This document shows, in pieces, positions 25,180 to 32,992 of a stretch of DNA of 33,727 bases. The stretch lies in assembly GCA_016215705.1 (NCBI GenBank), contig JACRIR010000221.1, forward strand, positions 1 to 33,727, read 5' to 3'. This stretch comes from Candidatus Poribacteria bacterium. Lineage in GTDB: Bacteria > Abyssobacteria > SURF-5. Position 1 is the first letter of the stretch; every line of letters starts with the position of its first letter. The notes under the pieces are model-generated. The model saw only the letters and a list, made by a program, of their open reading frames with translations, was not told the origin of the DNA and made no database searches. The translations under genes were made by a program, and so were the position numbers.

Positions 25180-25848
25180 TCAGATCGGCTCTTCCCGCAC
25201 CGGACCCGTTGCCATTACAGAATCCCGTATCAGTTCACCCAGGTTCCGAGTCGTGTATTTCAGACCTGCCAGTTCGATAAAACGGATGAACCCCATTTTC
25301 TTGAAACCGCACCTTTCCACGATCCTCTGAGACGGAATGTTCCAGGAAGGGACGTGACAGATCACGAAACGATAATTCGCCTTCCGGACCAACTCGAGAG
25401 ATGAGGACATGAAATACTTTCCTGCTCCCTTGTTTCTGAGACTCTCGTCCACCTCGGACTCATAAAAGAAGGCCACGTTTTCGGGGAGGTCGATGGTCTC
25501 CTGGAAATCGTTCACAAACACTCGGTGAAAGCCGCATTTTCGAAATCCCTGGACCTGCCCGTCCCGGATAAGTCCAAAAAACCAATGTCCGTTCATCCGA
25601 GCAGCCTCCATCTCCCCCTGGGTCAAATAATCCTTTCTCCTCATGTACGCGGTGACGTCCTCGTCCGCCTTCCGGGAGACGAACAGATGGCAAGGGTTTT
25701 CAAAACGGGGCACATCGGATTTCAGGTCACATATGTACCACCACGCGGAATTTGCCCTGTACATTTTTCTCCATGCCCTCCTGAACATCAGGAGGATCCC
25801 ACCCTCTCTGTAAGCCTTGCGGATTTTACCGGCGTATCCGTGGGTCAC
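25180..25848 (-). CDS. GNAT family acetyltransferase
   Basis: This 222-residue protein has the GNAT fold. The acetyl-CoA pyrophosphate loop is visible in EVDESLRNKGAGKYFM (R-x-x-G-x-G type, about residues 133-148), followed by the C-terminal pattern NIPSQRIVERCGFKKMG, typical of the family. It would acylate an amine or hydroxyl, possibly of an EPS sugar nucleotide or an amino-acid substituent. The start is GTG, 30 bases after the stop of the FemAB-like gene. No strong Shine-Dalgarno is seen. Together with the preceding acyltransferase it makes two acyl-transfer enzymes in a row. Confidence 0.82.
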   Translation of the reverse strand: MTHGYAGKIRKAYREGGILLMFRRAWRKMYRANSAWWYICDLKSDVPRFENPCHLFVSRKADEDVTAYMRRKDYLTQGEMEAARMNGHWFFGLIRDGQVQGFRKCGFHRVFVNDFQETIDLPENVAFFYESEVDESLRNKGAGKYFMSSSLELVRKANYRFVICHVPSWNIPSQRIVERCGFKKMGFIRFIELAGLKYTTRNLGELIRDSVMATGPVREEPI

Positions 25849-25878
25849 GTTCCGACACCGAAAACATCGCGATGCGTC

Positions 25879-26985
25879 CTAATTCCGAGGTAATAACTTC
25901 TCGATCGGATCACAGCAGGATGCAAGGGAATGTCGATAAATTGTCAGCCCCAAGATGTCCCGAACTGCCGTCAGAAGGTGTTCTTTGTATTCCCCTGGCG
26001 CAACCCGGTACCAGTCGTAGACGCGGAAACCTTCCTTCGCAGCGTTCTCCAGGCAGTAGACCATGCTCAGGAACCCAACCCCTACGTTCGGTTTGTATTC
26101 CGGATCGAACGCGGTCTGGTACCCATAAACCACATCCTTGTACGAATAATCGAGATTTCCGGCGACTACTCGACCATCGGCTCTCATGACGGAAAGCTTA
26201 AGCATTTCCTTCGCGAACAGTTCCCTTCCCGCCCTTTCCTGAAACTTCTTGAACTTTTCGCTTGCCATTGCGCTGGAACGACCCCATCTCTTGACGTTCA
26301 TCCGAACGATTTCCCGGAACATCCACTGAAATTCCGTCTCGTCGCGGAGAAAAACGTATTGGAATCCACTCGTCGATTCAAGCAGCCTCTTCTCCCGCTT
26401 CAGCTTCTTCCTTGTTCTCTGCCCCAACGACTGGAAGTAAGGTTCCCAACCTCCGTCGAATCTCGTAACGCCGTTCCGAAACATGACATCCGAACGGACC
26501 CTGCAACTGCGCTCGGAGAATTTCTCAGCCAGTCGCTGCCGCGTGAGAGACTCCGAGTCCATGTTTTTCAGGTGGATCACGTCCCACTCGCCCCCGAATT
26601 GATCCATCATGGCTTCCGAGATGACTCCACATGCGACCTCAGCGTACTCCGGATGAAGGATCGGCTCCAGGAAGTTGGAACAGACCTCGTCATCTTCCTT
26701 TTCCCCCGTGCCCAAGTATTCCAGCTTCTTCAAGCGGAACATCTTCAGGAAGGTCCTCGTGCTCTTGAACAAGGGAAGGAGGCCGACGAGGTCATCCCCC
26801 TGGAAAAGGCACAGCAGGAAAAGCTCCTTGCCCTCCCCAAAAACCGCCCACCAGTTCCAAAGCCACTCCCACGTGAGATAAACGCTCTTGCTCTCGGATG
26901 CGTCGAGAAGCCGGTTCCACTCTTCCTTTAGGAAAAGGAAGGAATCCGAGTCCCGTATGACCTTTACGTTCAATGAGCCCTTCAT
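25879..26985 (-). CDS. FemAB/CelD-like (BioF2-like) GNAT acyltransferase
   Basis: This 368-residue cytoplasmic protein has the double-GNAT layout of CelD/FemAB-like proteins of polysaccharide loci. The N-terminal half has SVYLTWEWLWNWWAVFGEGK and LLPLFKSTRTFLKMF. The C-terminal GNAT half has GQRTRKKLKREKRLLE (a basic helix typical of the family), VVAGNLDYSYKDVVYGYQTA, FDPEYKPNVGVGFLSM and RVYDWYRVAPGEYK. Related proteins in XrtA-type EPS loci are called FemAB-like. It may transfer an acyl or aminoacyl group to the repeat unit. It is preceded by a 142-base gap, one of the larger ones, where an internal promoter could lie. Confidence 0.82.
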   Translation of the reverse strand: MKGSLNVKVIRDSDSFLFLKEEWNRLLDASESKSVYLTWEWLWNWWAVFGEGKELFLLCLFQGDDLVGLLPLFKSTRTFLKMFRLKKLEYLGTGEKEDDEVCSNFLEPILHPEYAEVACGVISEAMMDQFGGEWDVIHLKNMDSESLTRQRLAEKFSERSCRVRSDVMFRNGVTRFDGGWEPYFQSLGQRTRKKLKREKRLLESTSGFQYVFLRDETEFQWMFREIVRMNVKRWGRSSAMASEKFKKFQERAGRELFAKEMLKLSVMRADGRVVAGNLDYSYKDVVYGYQTAFDPEYKPNVGVGFLSMVYCLENAAKEGFRVYDWYRVAPGEYKEHLLTAVRDILGLTIYRHSLASCCDPIEKLLPRN

Positions 26986-27127
26986 AACCCGTTGATACCC
27001 CGAATGAAACTGATGTCAGACGTTCCAGCCGCGGGAATCGGCTTTTAGAAAACCGATAAGTTGTCGCGCGCACAACAGGAAGGAACGAAGGAGCGAAGGA
27101 AAACGTTATCCGGTCCCGTGGAGCCGC
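26986..27127. other. 142-base intergenic gap with a small hairpin and 8-base tandem repeat
   Basis: The gap contains an imperfect hairpin at 27037-27056 (ATCGG/CCGAT arms plus TTTT/AAAA) and three GAAGGA units repeating every 8 bases at 27079-27102. No convincing promoter or intrinsic terminator is visible. It separates the export/priming core from the modification cassette. Confidence 0.5.
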
Positions 27128-28525
27128 TTATCTCGCTCCCCGTCCGAGCAAAACGATTTTGATAGTGCAGAACACGATCAGCAGATCGAGCTTGATCGAC
27201 ATGTTCTTGATGTAATAAAGATCGTACTGCAATTTCTCTTTCGATTCTTCAATCGTTCCGCAATATGTAAACATCACCTGCGCCCATCCGGTCAGCCCCG
27301 GTTTCAACGTGTGCCTGAGGGAATAGTAGGGAATCAGCCTCTCGAGATTCTGGACAAACTCGGGGCGCTCCGGGCGCGGTCCCACGAGGTCCAGATCACC
27401 GCGCAACACGTTGAACAACTGGGGTATTTCGTCGATCCGGGCTCGACGAATCACCTTTCCAACTCTTGTGATCCGCGGATCGTCCTTGGCCGCCCATCGG
27501 GCACCTCCGCCCGATTCCGCATCCTGCCTCATCGAGCGAAATTTATAGATCTTGAATATTCTGCCGTTCTGCCCCACGCGGTCCTGGGAATATAGAATCG
27601 GTCCGGGGGAATCGAGTTTTATCAGCAAAGAAACGATGAGAAATACCGGGGAAAGGACCAGCAAGGCGGCCACGGCAACTATCGTGCTGCCGATCCTTCG
27701 CAACAGGAGGACGATCTTCCCTTTCCGGAATCCCTCGTTAAATATGAAGAAGGAGGGAGAGAGGCTGTCGATCGGGATTCTTCCGGAAAGCTTCTCGAAA
27801 AACCCGGGCCACTCCAGCACATTGCATCCGCCGACCCTGAGCATCAGCATTTCCCTGACGGGATATTCTCCTCTCCTTTCCTCGATAGCCACCACGATCT
27901 TTCGGATACCGCCTTCCGTAACAAACTCTTTCAATCTGGACAAATTGCCCAGAATCTTTCCGGGTATTTCCGCCTGGACATGATCCTTGTTCGAATCCGT
28001 GCTCACATATCCGGCCAGTTTGAAGCCCAGGCGCTCGCGTTTCCGGATCTCCTGGCCTACCATTCTGGCGATATCGCCCGTACCCAAAACCAGGATTCTT
28101 TCCTTGGGCGCCAACTGCGTGAGGTAGTAATCAAACGCAATTCTCCAAAAGAGGAGGAAAACCGCTGTAAGGATGATAGTGAGGTAATACATCCTTCCCT
28201 CTACTCCGAACTCGGGAACGACGTAAGAAACCAGGCCAATCCCGATACAGACGACCCCGACGGAAAAGATCAACGAAAAGAAGATCTCGCCCCATGAGTG
28301 CGAGTGCTTGAGATCGTAGAGGTCGAGCAGATACATACAGGATTGGCAGAAAAACGCTACGACGATTCCTCTCAATATCGCGTCTTCGGAGCTGATGATA
28401 CTCATATCGCCCTTCAGACGGAGAATAAATAAGCTTGCGAGGACGGAAAGAAGAATGATCCCCCCTTCCACTAAGAAACAGACCATGCTCCTTAATGGGA
28501 AGAAGCGATTTTCCAGGGTGATCAA
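27128..28525 (-). CDS. Undecaprenyl-phosphate sugar phosphotransferase (priming enzyme, WbaP/EpsB type)
   Basis: This 465-residue inner-membrane enzyme transfers a sugar-1-phosphate from a UDP-sugar to undecaprenyl phosphate, the first step of repeat-unit assembly. Hydrophobic segments occupy the first 130 residues, followed by a Rossmann-like domain (ERILVLGTGDIARMVGQEI). The next part, GFFEKLSGRIPIDSLSPSFF and IFNEGFR, resembles the priming enzymes of XrtA-type loci. The catalytic bacterial sugar transferase domain follows: SPGPILYSQDRVGQNGRIFK, IYKFRSMR, RRARIDEIPQLFNVLRGD, LVGPRPERPEF and LKPGLTGWAQV. The frame can begin at TTG 28591, but TTG 28525 has a good AAGGA site and overlaps the kinase stop (TTGA), so it is preferred. 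Confidence 0.92.
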   Translation of the reverse strand: MITLENRFFPLRSMVCFLVEGGIILLSVLASLFILRLKGDMSIISSEDAILRGIVVAFFCQSCMYLLDLYDLKHSHSWGEIFFSLIFSVGVVCIGIGLVSYVVPEFGVEGRMYYLTIILTAVFLLFWRIAFDYYLTQLAPKERILVLGTGDIARMVGQEIRKRERLGFKLAGYVSTDSNKDHVQAEIPGKILGNLSRLKEFVTEGGIRKIVVAIEERRGEYPVREMLMLRVGGCNVLEWPGFFEKLSGRIPIDSLSPSFFIFNEGFRKGKIVLLLRRIGSTIVAVAALLVLSPVFLIVSLLIKLDSPGPILYSQDRVGQNGRIFKIYKFRSMRQDAESGGGARWAAKDDPRITRVGKVIRRARIDEIPQLFNVLRGDLDLVGPRPERPEFVQNLERLIPYYSLRHTLKPGLTGWAQVMFTYCGTIEESKEKLQYDLYYIKNMSIKLDLLIVFCTIKIVLLGRGAR

Positions 28526-29268
28526 GTCGTTTCCTTTCCCTTTCTTATCTCTCGGTAATATTTCCCGTAATATCGCTCGTAATACTTGCAACTCTGAGGT
28601 TCGACGCCGTTCAGGACAACGCCAAGGATGTTCGTCTCTCCGATCTCCTCAACCGCCTGTTTCAGCATCGTGTAAGGGGTGAACCCTGCGCGGAACACGA
28701 AGATGAACCCGTCTACTTGGTTCCGCAGGCCCAGCGTGTCCGCCACGGGGAGGATAGGCGGGGTATCCAGAAGGACGATATCGAACCGTGACCGGATCGC
28801 GGCGAGGAATCCCCGGAATCTCTCGCCCGCGAGGAGGTCCGCCGGAGCGGTAATTTTCGCCCCGCCCGGGATGACTTGCATGCCCGGGACAACGGAGTTA
28901 CGCACGATGCCTTCAACGGCAGCAGAACCGATAAGATACTCGCTGAGTCCGGGAAGCGGCGATATGTGCAACGCCCCGGCAAGATCCGATTTGCGCAGGT
29001 CGACGTCGATGAGAAGCACCTTCTTCCTGCCCGACGACGCAAGGTTTATCGCGAGGTTCGCGCACGATATCGTTTTCCCCTCGCCGGCAATCGCGCTCGT
29101 CATGGCGACGACCTTGAGCTTGAGCGTTTCGGCCTTGTACTCGAACTTGGCACGAAGAGCTCTGAACTGTTCCAGGAACCGAGGGTCCCCGTCTTCGTTG
29201 CCTGGGAGCGCTATAGCACGCACCTGATCCTCGTTATGGTTTTTCCCCTGCAGAAAAGGCCACCCCAT
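28522..29268 (-). CDS. BY-type tyrosine autokinase (CpsD/CapB family)
   Basis: This 248-residue cytoplasmic P-loop kinase regulates EPS chain length and export. Walker A is SAIAGEGKTISCANLA (about 59-74), Walker A' is VLLIDVDLRKSD and Walker B is IVLLDTPPILPVAD. The C-terminus carries a tyrosine cluster (CKYYERYYGKYYREI), the expected autophosphorylation site. It lacks the Wzz transmembrane part, which is encoded by the preceding gene 11 bases upstream, so the two form a split Wzz/kinase pair as in CapA/CapB and XrtA-type systems. Its stop overlaps the start of the priming phosphotransferase. Confidence 0.92.
   Translation of the reverse strand: MGWPFLQGKNHNEDQVRAIALPGNEDGDPRFLEQFRALRAKFEYKAETLKLKVVAMTSAIAGEGKTISCANLAINLASSGRKKVLLIDVDLRKSDLAGALHISPLPGLSEYLIGSAAVEGIVRNSVVPGMQVIPGGAKITAPADLLAGERFRGFLAAIRSRFDIVLLDTPPILPVADTLGLRNQVDGFIFVFRAGFTPYTMLKQAVEEIGETNILGVVLNGVEPQSCKYYERYYGKYYREIRKGKETT
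28532..28536 (-). promoter_or_regulatory. Ribosome binding site supporting a TTG start
   Basis: AAGGA on the minus strand (inside GGGAAAGGAAACGAC) lies 6 bases before the TTG at 28525. It lies within the last codons of the kinase gene and supports the shorter start of the phosphotransferase. Confidence 0.6.
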
Positions 29269-29279
29269 CCTCTACCCCG

Positions 29280-30926
29280 TCAAAACGATAATATGGTCCG
29301 TATTCTTTCGCCGTATCTGACCAGGAAAATGGTGAGCGCAGCAGTGAACGTAAATATCCCTCCCAGGACGGCGGCCTTGCGGATTGCCTGCCTCCGCGCA
29401 TACTCCCCTCCCTGAAATACCGGGACGCTGACAAGGATGGGCAGGTCAAAGAAATGCTTGAAATCCCGCGGTCCACGCAGCGTCGGATCGAGCGTTTCCA
29501 GTCCTATCGACCCACCGAACCCGATCATTAATGATGCGAGAACGGCGATCGCGAAAACCGTCACCCGGTTCGGCTTGAACGGCTTCTCCGGAAGGTTCGC
29601 CGGATCGAGGATCTGGAACTGCTCCCCCTTCTGGCGCTTTTCGAGATTCTGCGAGATGTCGGCGTCGAGCTTCTTTTTCAGGAGGTCATCGTAGGATCGC
29701 TTCAAGTTATCGTAGTCGCGCGTCAGCCCGATCATCTCTTGTTCCCGCTTGGGGGACCGTTCGACTTTTGCCTCGACTTCAGCAACGACTTTCTGTATCT
29801 GGCTCCTTTCCCGCCTGAGAGACGAAATTTCCAGATCAAGGGCGGCCACTTGGCTTTTCAGACGCTGCACTTCCTCGGCCTCCTTCGGAATCGGCCGCGC
29901 CGTCGCCGGTTCGGGAGTGCCAGGCAGGCGCTTTTTCTTCAGGGGCTGCGCAGGAGGGGAAGGGGCGGATTGCCTGACCTCGGCAATACGTTTCTCCAGC
30001 GATTCCATTTCCCGCCGCACCTTCTGGACCTCCGGGTATCGGTCGGTGTAACGTGCCGAAAGATCGTCAAGCTTTGCACGCTTCGCGTTCAGCTCCGCCA
30101 CGAGCTGGTGGGCGGGATCGGCGGTCATGACGGGTTCCAGGATCACCTCTCCCCTGGGCGTCACAGCCCGAGCCGATTTCTCCGCCATGCGGATCTGCGC
30201 TTCGAGGGAACTTATCTGGGCCTCGAGAAAAGCTTTCCGGTCCTCCGCACCGCGAATCGCGTCGGCGTTCGTCCGGAACTGGTCCTGATGGCGAGTCAGC
30301 ATGCCAAGGTTCGCTTCCACCTGCTGGGGGAGTTCGCCCATGAAACGCATCTTGTACTGCTTGACCTTCTCCTCCTGCGCCTCGAGCTTCGCCTTCGTCT
30401 CCTTCAACTGGGAATCGAGGAACTCCGACGTGCCCACCGCCTGCTGCTCCCTGGCTTTCAAGTTCTCGTCGATGAAGAAGGAAGCCAGCCTCGAGGTGGT
30501 GAGCATCGCCAGCTGCCGGTTTTCATGCACGAAGGAAAGGGTGAACGCGTCGGTCCCCCGGACCTCTATTTCGATCCGTTTTCGCATGACGGCGATCACT
30601 TCTTCCACCGGCATCTTCGCTCGTTCTTCCCTGAACAGGCCCAGTTCTTCCATAACGGTCGTGAGCCTGGTGCGGCTCATCACTTGCTGCTGGATCGTCG
30701 ACAGGCGGTCCTCGATTTTCACGCTCACCGTCGACCGGACGTAATTCTCCGGGACGCGCTGGGGAACGACCAGGATCGTCGTGATGGACTTGAACTGCTC
30801 CGGCGTTACGACGCAGTAGACGCTCGCTCCCAGCATCAAGAAAAGGATGGAAAAGACGATGAGCCATTTCCTCCGCCGAAAGATCTCCAAATACTCCTGT
30901 GGTTCCATATTGGGACGAAGCGGCAT
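29280..30926 (-). CDS. Wzz/GumC-type chain-length determinant (GNVR domain)
   Basis: This 548-residue polysaccharide co-polymerase is anchored by an N-terminal membrane segment (about 18-38, WLIVFSILFLMLGASVYCVV) and a C-terminal one (about 453-472). A Wzz domain (about 8-100) and a long periplasmic coiled coil (about 165-420, rich in Glu/Lys/Gln) lie between them. The proline-rich family motif NLPEKPFKPNRVTVF precedes the second membrane segment. A further hydrophobic segment near 520-540 precedes the C-terminus. The insertion PSPPAQPLKKKRLPGTPEP is a low-complexity loop in the coil. No kinase domain is attached; it is encoded separately by the next gene. A ribosome site (AGAGG) lies before ATG 30926. 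Confidence 0.92.
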   Translation of the reverse strand: MPLRPNMEPQEYLEIFRRRKWLIVFSILFLMLGASVYCVVTPEQFKSITTILVVPQRVPENYVRSTVSVKIEDRLSTIQQQVMSRTRLTTVMEELGLFREERAKMPVEEVIAVMRKRIEIEVRGTDAFTLSFVHENRQLAMLTTSRLASFFIDENLKAREQQAVGTSEFLDSQLKETKAKLEAQEEKVKQYKMRFMGELPQQVEANLGMLTRHQDQFRTNADAIRGAEDRKAFLEAQISSLEAQIRMAEKSARAVTPRGEVILEPVMTADPAHQLVAELNAKRAKLDDLSARYTDRYPEVQKVRREMESLEKRIAEVRQSAPSPPAQPLKKKRLPGTPEPATARPIPKEAEEVQRLKSQVAALDLEISSLRRERSQIQKVVAEVEAKVERSPKREQEMIGLTRDYDNLKRSYDDLLKKKLDADISQNLEKRQKGEQFQILDPANLPEKPFKPNRVTVFAIAVLASLMIGFGGSIGLETLDPTLRGPRDFKHFFDLPILVSVPVFQGGEYARRQAIRKAAVLGGIFTFTAALTIFLVRYGERIRTILSF

Positions 30927-30935
30927 CGGATCCTC

Positions 30936-32156
30936 TCAGAAAACGGGGTAAATGTTGCTCAATGTCAGGCCGAGGAGTACGGAATCGCGCTCGAGGTTTG
31001 TCCCGACCGGCCCGTGCGACCATTGGCGGAAAATGCTCCCCGAAAGACGGACCGATACCCATTCGGCGACCGCATATCGGATCCCTCCCGTCCCCTCCGC
31101 CGTGGCCAGGTCCTCGGTAACCTGTTCATCCGTGGACCGGTTTGTCTGGTAATAGCCGGACAGGTCCCACCACCATCGTTCCGCAAACCGGTCTGTAAGC
31201 GTGAGGACGGCATTCCCCCGCTTTGTCGTTCTTCCGAAGCTGCCCCTCCCGGCCAGCTCGTAGGATCCAAGCAATTTGGCCTGAAAATCTTTCCAGGCAT
31301 AGGTCAGGGAAAGACGGCCTATTGGCGACCATGTGTCGGTCTTCTGATCGCCAATGCCGGTAGACTCCCGGCTGAGAGCCGCACCGGCATGGGCATCAAC
31401 GGTGTAATGCTCCGTAAGAACGTATGAGCCTGACAATCCTCCCGAATAAGTCCTTGAATTCGGCATGCCGTCGAAAGAGTTGTAGCTCGTGTCGACAAAG
31501 AATCCCGTGGAAAATCGCGGCGTGATGCGATATATGACCGAAGCGTTCCCGGTAACGGTCCTGGACCCGATCAGTCCGGGAGCGCCCTCGGTGAACTCCC
31601 GTTTCGCACCGCCTCCCCCGATTTCCAGGTCCACCGCAGGAAGCAGGAGGTAGACGAGTTGCAGCGAACCCGAAATATCCCTGACACCTGTCCGTGTGGT
31701 CACGACGGTCTCGGAAGGGGGAAGTCCGGGCTCAGGCGACTGCGTGAGCGCGTTTCGGCGCACCGCGTCCCGTGTTTCCACGAAACGGGCCGAGGGATGG
31801 ATGGAAAACCGTGGCGTGATCCTCAATGGTTCAGCCGCCGCCAATTCGTAATTCTTCGTCGCCGTTCCGCTGTCCAGCTCATGATGCTTGGCGTACCTCT
31901 CCAGTTCGAACCCCCCGCTGAGATTGACGGAAGCGCTGAATGCCGCAATGGAAAGTGTGAGCTTCGGAATTGCGCGGAAGACGTAATCCGATTTTTCATC
32001 GGCGGCTGTGTTGAAAACGTTTGAGTCGTAACGCTCTTCGAGAGAAAGGGATGGAATTGCATTCAAGTTGGCCGATTCCGCTGGCAATCCGTGGATGCCA
32101 AAAAGGATCGAAGCTATAGTTGCGGCAAACCATTTGCTCGGATAGCGGGAACGCAT
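30936..32156 (-). CDS. Outer-membrane beta-barrel protein of the EPS locus
   Basis: This 406-residue protein has an N-terminal signal peptide (about 8-27, then PAESAN). The mature start SLSLEERYDSNVFNT matches the style of outer-membrane barrels that accompany XrtA-type EPS loci. Alternating aromatic strands run to the C-terminus (for example WWWDLSGYYQTNRS, SGSYVLTEHYTVDAHAG), which ends in Phe (SNIYPVF), the recognition residue for barrel assembly. It is probably the outer-membrane conduit or a partner of the SLBB lipoprotein. Its start overlaps the lipoprotein stop by one base (TGATG). The export role is inferred from location. Confidence 0.82.
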   Translation of the reverse strand: MRSRYPSKWFAATIASILFGIHGLPAESANLNAIPSLSLEERYDSNVFNTAADEKSDYVFRAIPKLTLSIAAFSASVNLSGGFELERYAKHHELDSGTATKNYELAAAEPLRITPRFSIHPSARFVETRDAVRRNALTQSPEPGLPPSETVVTTRTGVRDISGSLQLVYLLLPAVDLEIGGGGAKREFTEGAPGLIGSRTVTGNASVIYRITPRFSTGFFVDTSYNSFDGMPNSRTYSGGLSGSYVLTEHYTVDAHAGAALSRESTGIGDQKTDTWSPIGRLSLTYAWKDFQAKLLGSYELAGRGSFGRTTKRGNAVLTLTDRFAERWWWDLSGYYQTNRSTDEQVTEDLATAEGTGGIRYAVAEWVSVRLSGSIFRQWSHGPVGTNLERDSVLLGLTLSNIYPVF

Positions 32157-32932
32157 CAGGGCACCACTATCGTGTCGCCGGGCTTCAAGAGATAATTCCC
32201 CTCGCCGTCATCACCGAGAAGTTTATAATAGTTAATCTTCCGCACCTCCTGCTTATTCCCCGCACCCCGAACGAGTTTGATGCTCCGCGGAGATGCAAAC
32301 TGCGTGAATCCCCCTGCCAACGACAGGGCCTGCAGGACGGACATGTCGCTCCGCAGGGGATAGGGCCCCGGCTTGGTCACGTTGCCGACGATGAAGACCT
32401 TCGGCGCGTTCACCTGGGTCACGATGACGGACACCTGGGGTTCCTTGACGAATCCGAGGAGCCGCTGGTGTATGACGTCGGCAAGCTCGGCTGCGGTAAG
32501 ACCCTCGGCCGGGACATCCTGGATCAGGGGAACGGAGATCTTCCCGTCCGGCCGGACCACGACATCGAGAGTCAGCTCCTTGTTCTCCCAGACGGAAATA
32601 TGCAACACGTCCTCCGCGCCGATCCTGTATCGCGAATCCGACACAGCGGCATGAGTGCCCGGAGGCCCCGGCGCAGGCGTCGAGATGCTCTTCGCCGAGG
32701 ACGGCGGCGCAACGGATGCGTGAGTCGATACGAGGGGGGCGGCGGGGTCGACGGCAAGCGCCGGCCCGGGGACGGAGGAAGCGGCTGCCCGGGGCCCCTG
32801 GGCCGACGTGGAATCGACAGGAGGCGTTGGAACGTTCGATCTTTTGGGCGCCGTCGCGCAACCGGAAACGGTTACCAGGATAACCACAACTCCCATCGCC
32901 GAACAAGCTACCGCCCATATGGTCTTCACCAT
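32156..32932 (-). CDS. SLBB-type polysaccharide export lipoprotein (Wza-like)
   Basis: This 258-residue outer-membrane lipoprotein is predicted to form or gate the EPS export channel. The signal peptide ends in a lipobox VTVSGC with Cys25; the following Ala does not signal inner-membrane retention. A Pro/Ala/Ser-rich linker (about 30-100) precedes the polysaccharide export domain (YRIGAEDVLHISVWENKELT, VRPDGKISVPLI, VPAEGLTAAELADVI) and a single SLBB domain (VFIVGNVTKPGPYPL, LQALSLAGGFTQFAS), ending LLKPGDTIVVP. It is shorter than Wza and has one SLBB, like the XrtA-associated type. GGAGGA lies very close to ATG 32932, so GTG 32929 is an alternative start. Confidence 0.93.
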   Translation of the reverse strand: MVKTIWAVACSAMGVVVILVTVSGCATAPKRSNVPTPPVDSTSAQGPRAAASSVPGPALAVDPAAPLVSTHASVAPPSSAKSISTPAPGPPGTHAAVSDSRYRIGAEDVLHISVWENKELTLDVVVRPDGKISVPLIQDVPAEGLTAAELADVIHQRLLGFVKEPQVSVIVTQVNAPKVFIVGNVTKPGPYPLRSDMSVLQALSLAGGFTQFASPRSIKLVRGAGNKQEVRKINYYKLLGDDGEGNYLLKPGDTIVVP

Positions 32933-32992
32933 TCCTCCTCCGCGCTTCCGCTCTGTAACTTGCTCATCTTGAAATAAAACCGTTTTGGAACG

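Noticed and set aside
27037-27056. Hairpin in the 142-base gap as an intrinsic terminator, or as a sigma-54 promoter (GG and GC 10 bases apart).
   Set aside because: The stem is short and bulged with no T-run after it, and apart from GG and GC the -24/-12 consensus is not met.
29739-31427. A 562-codon open frame on the plus strand, antisense to the chain-length and barrel genes.
   Set aside because: It crosses two well-supported minus-strand genes, is rich in Arg, Leu and Pro as expected from antisense of GC-rich DNA, and shows no domain or ribosome site.
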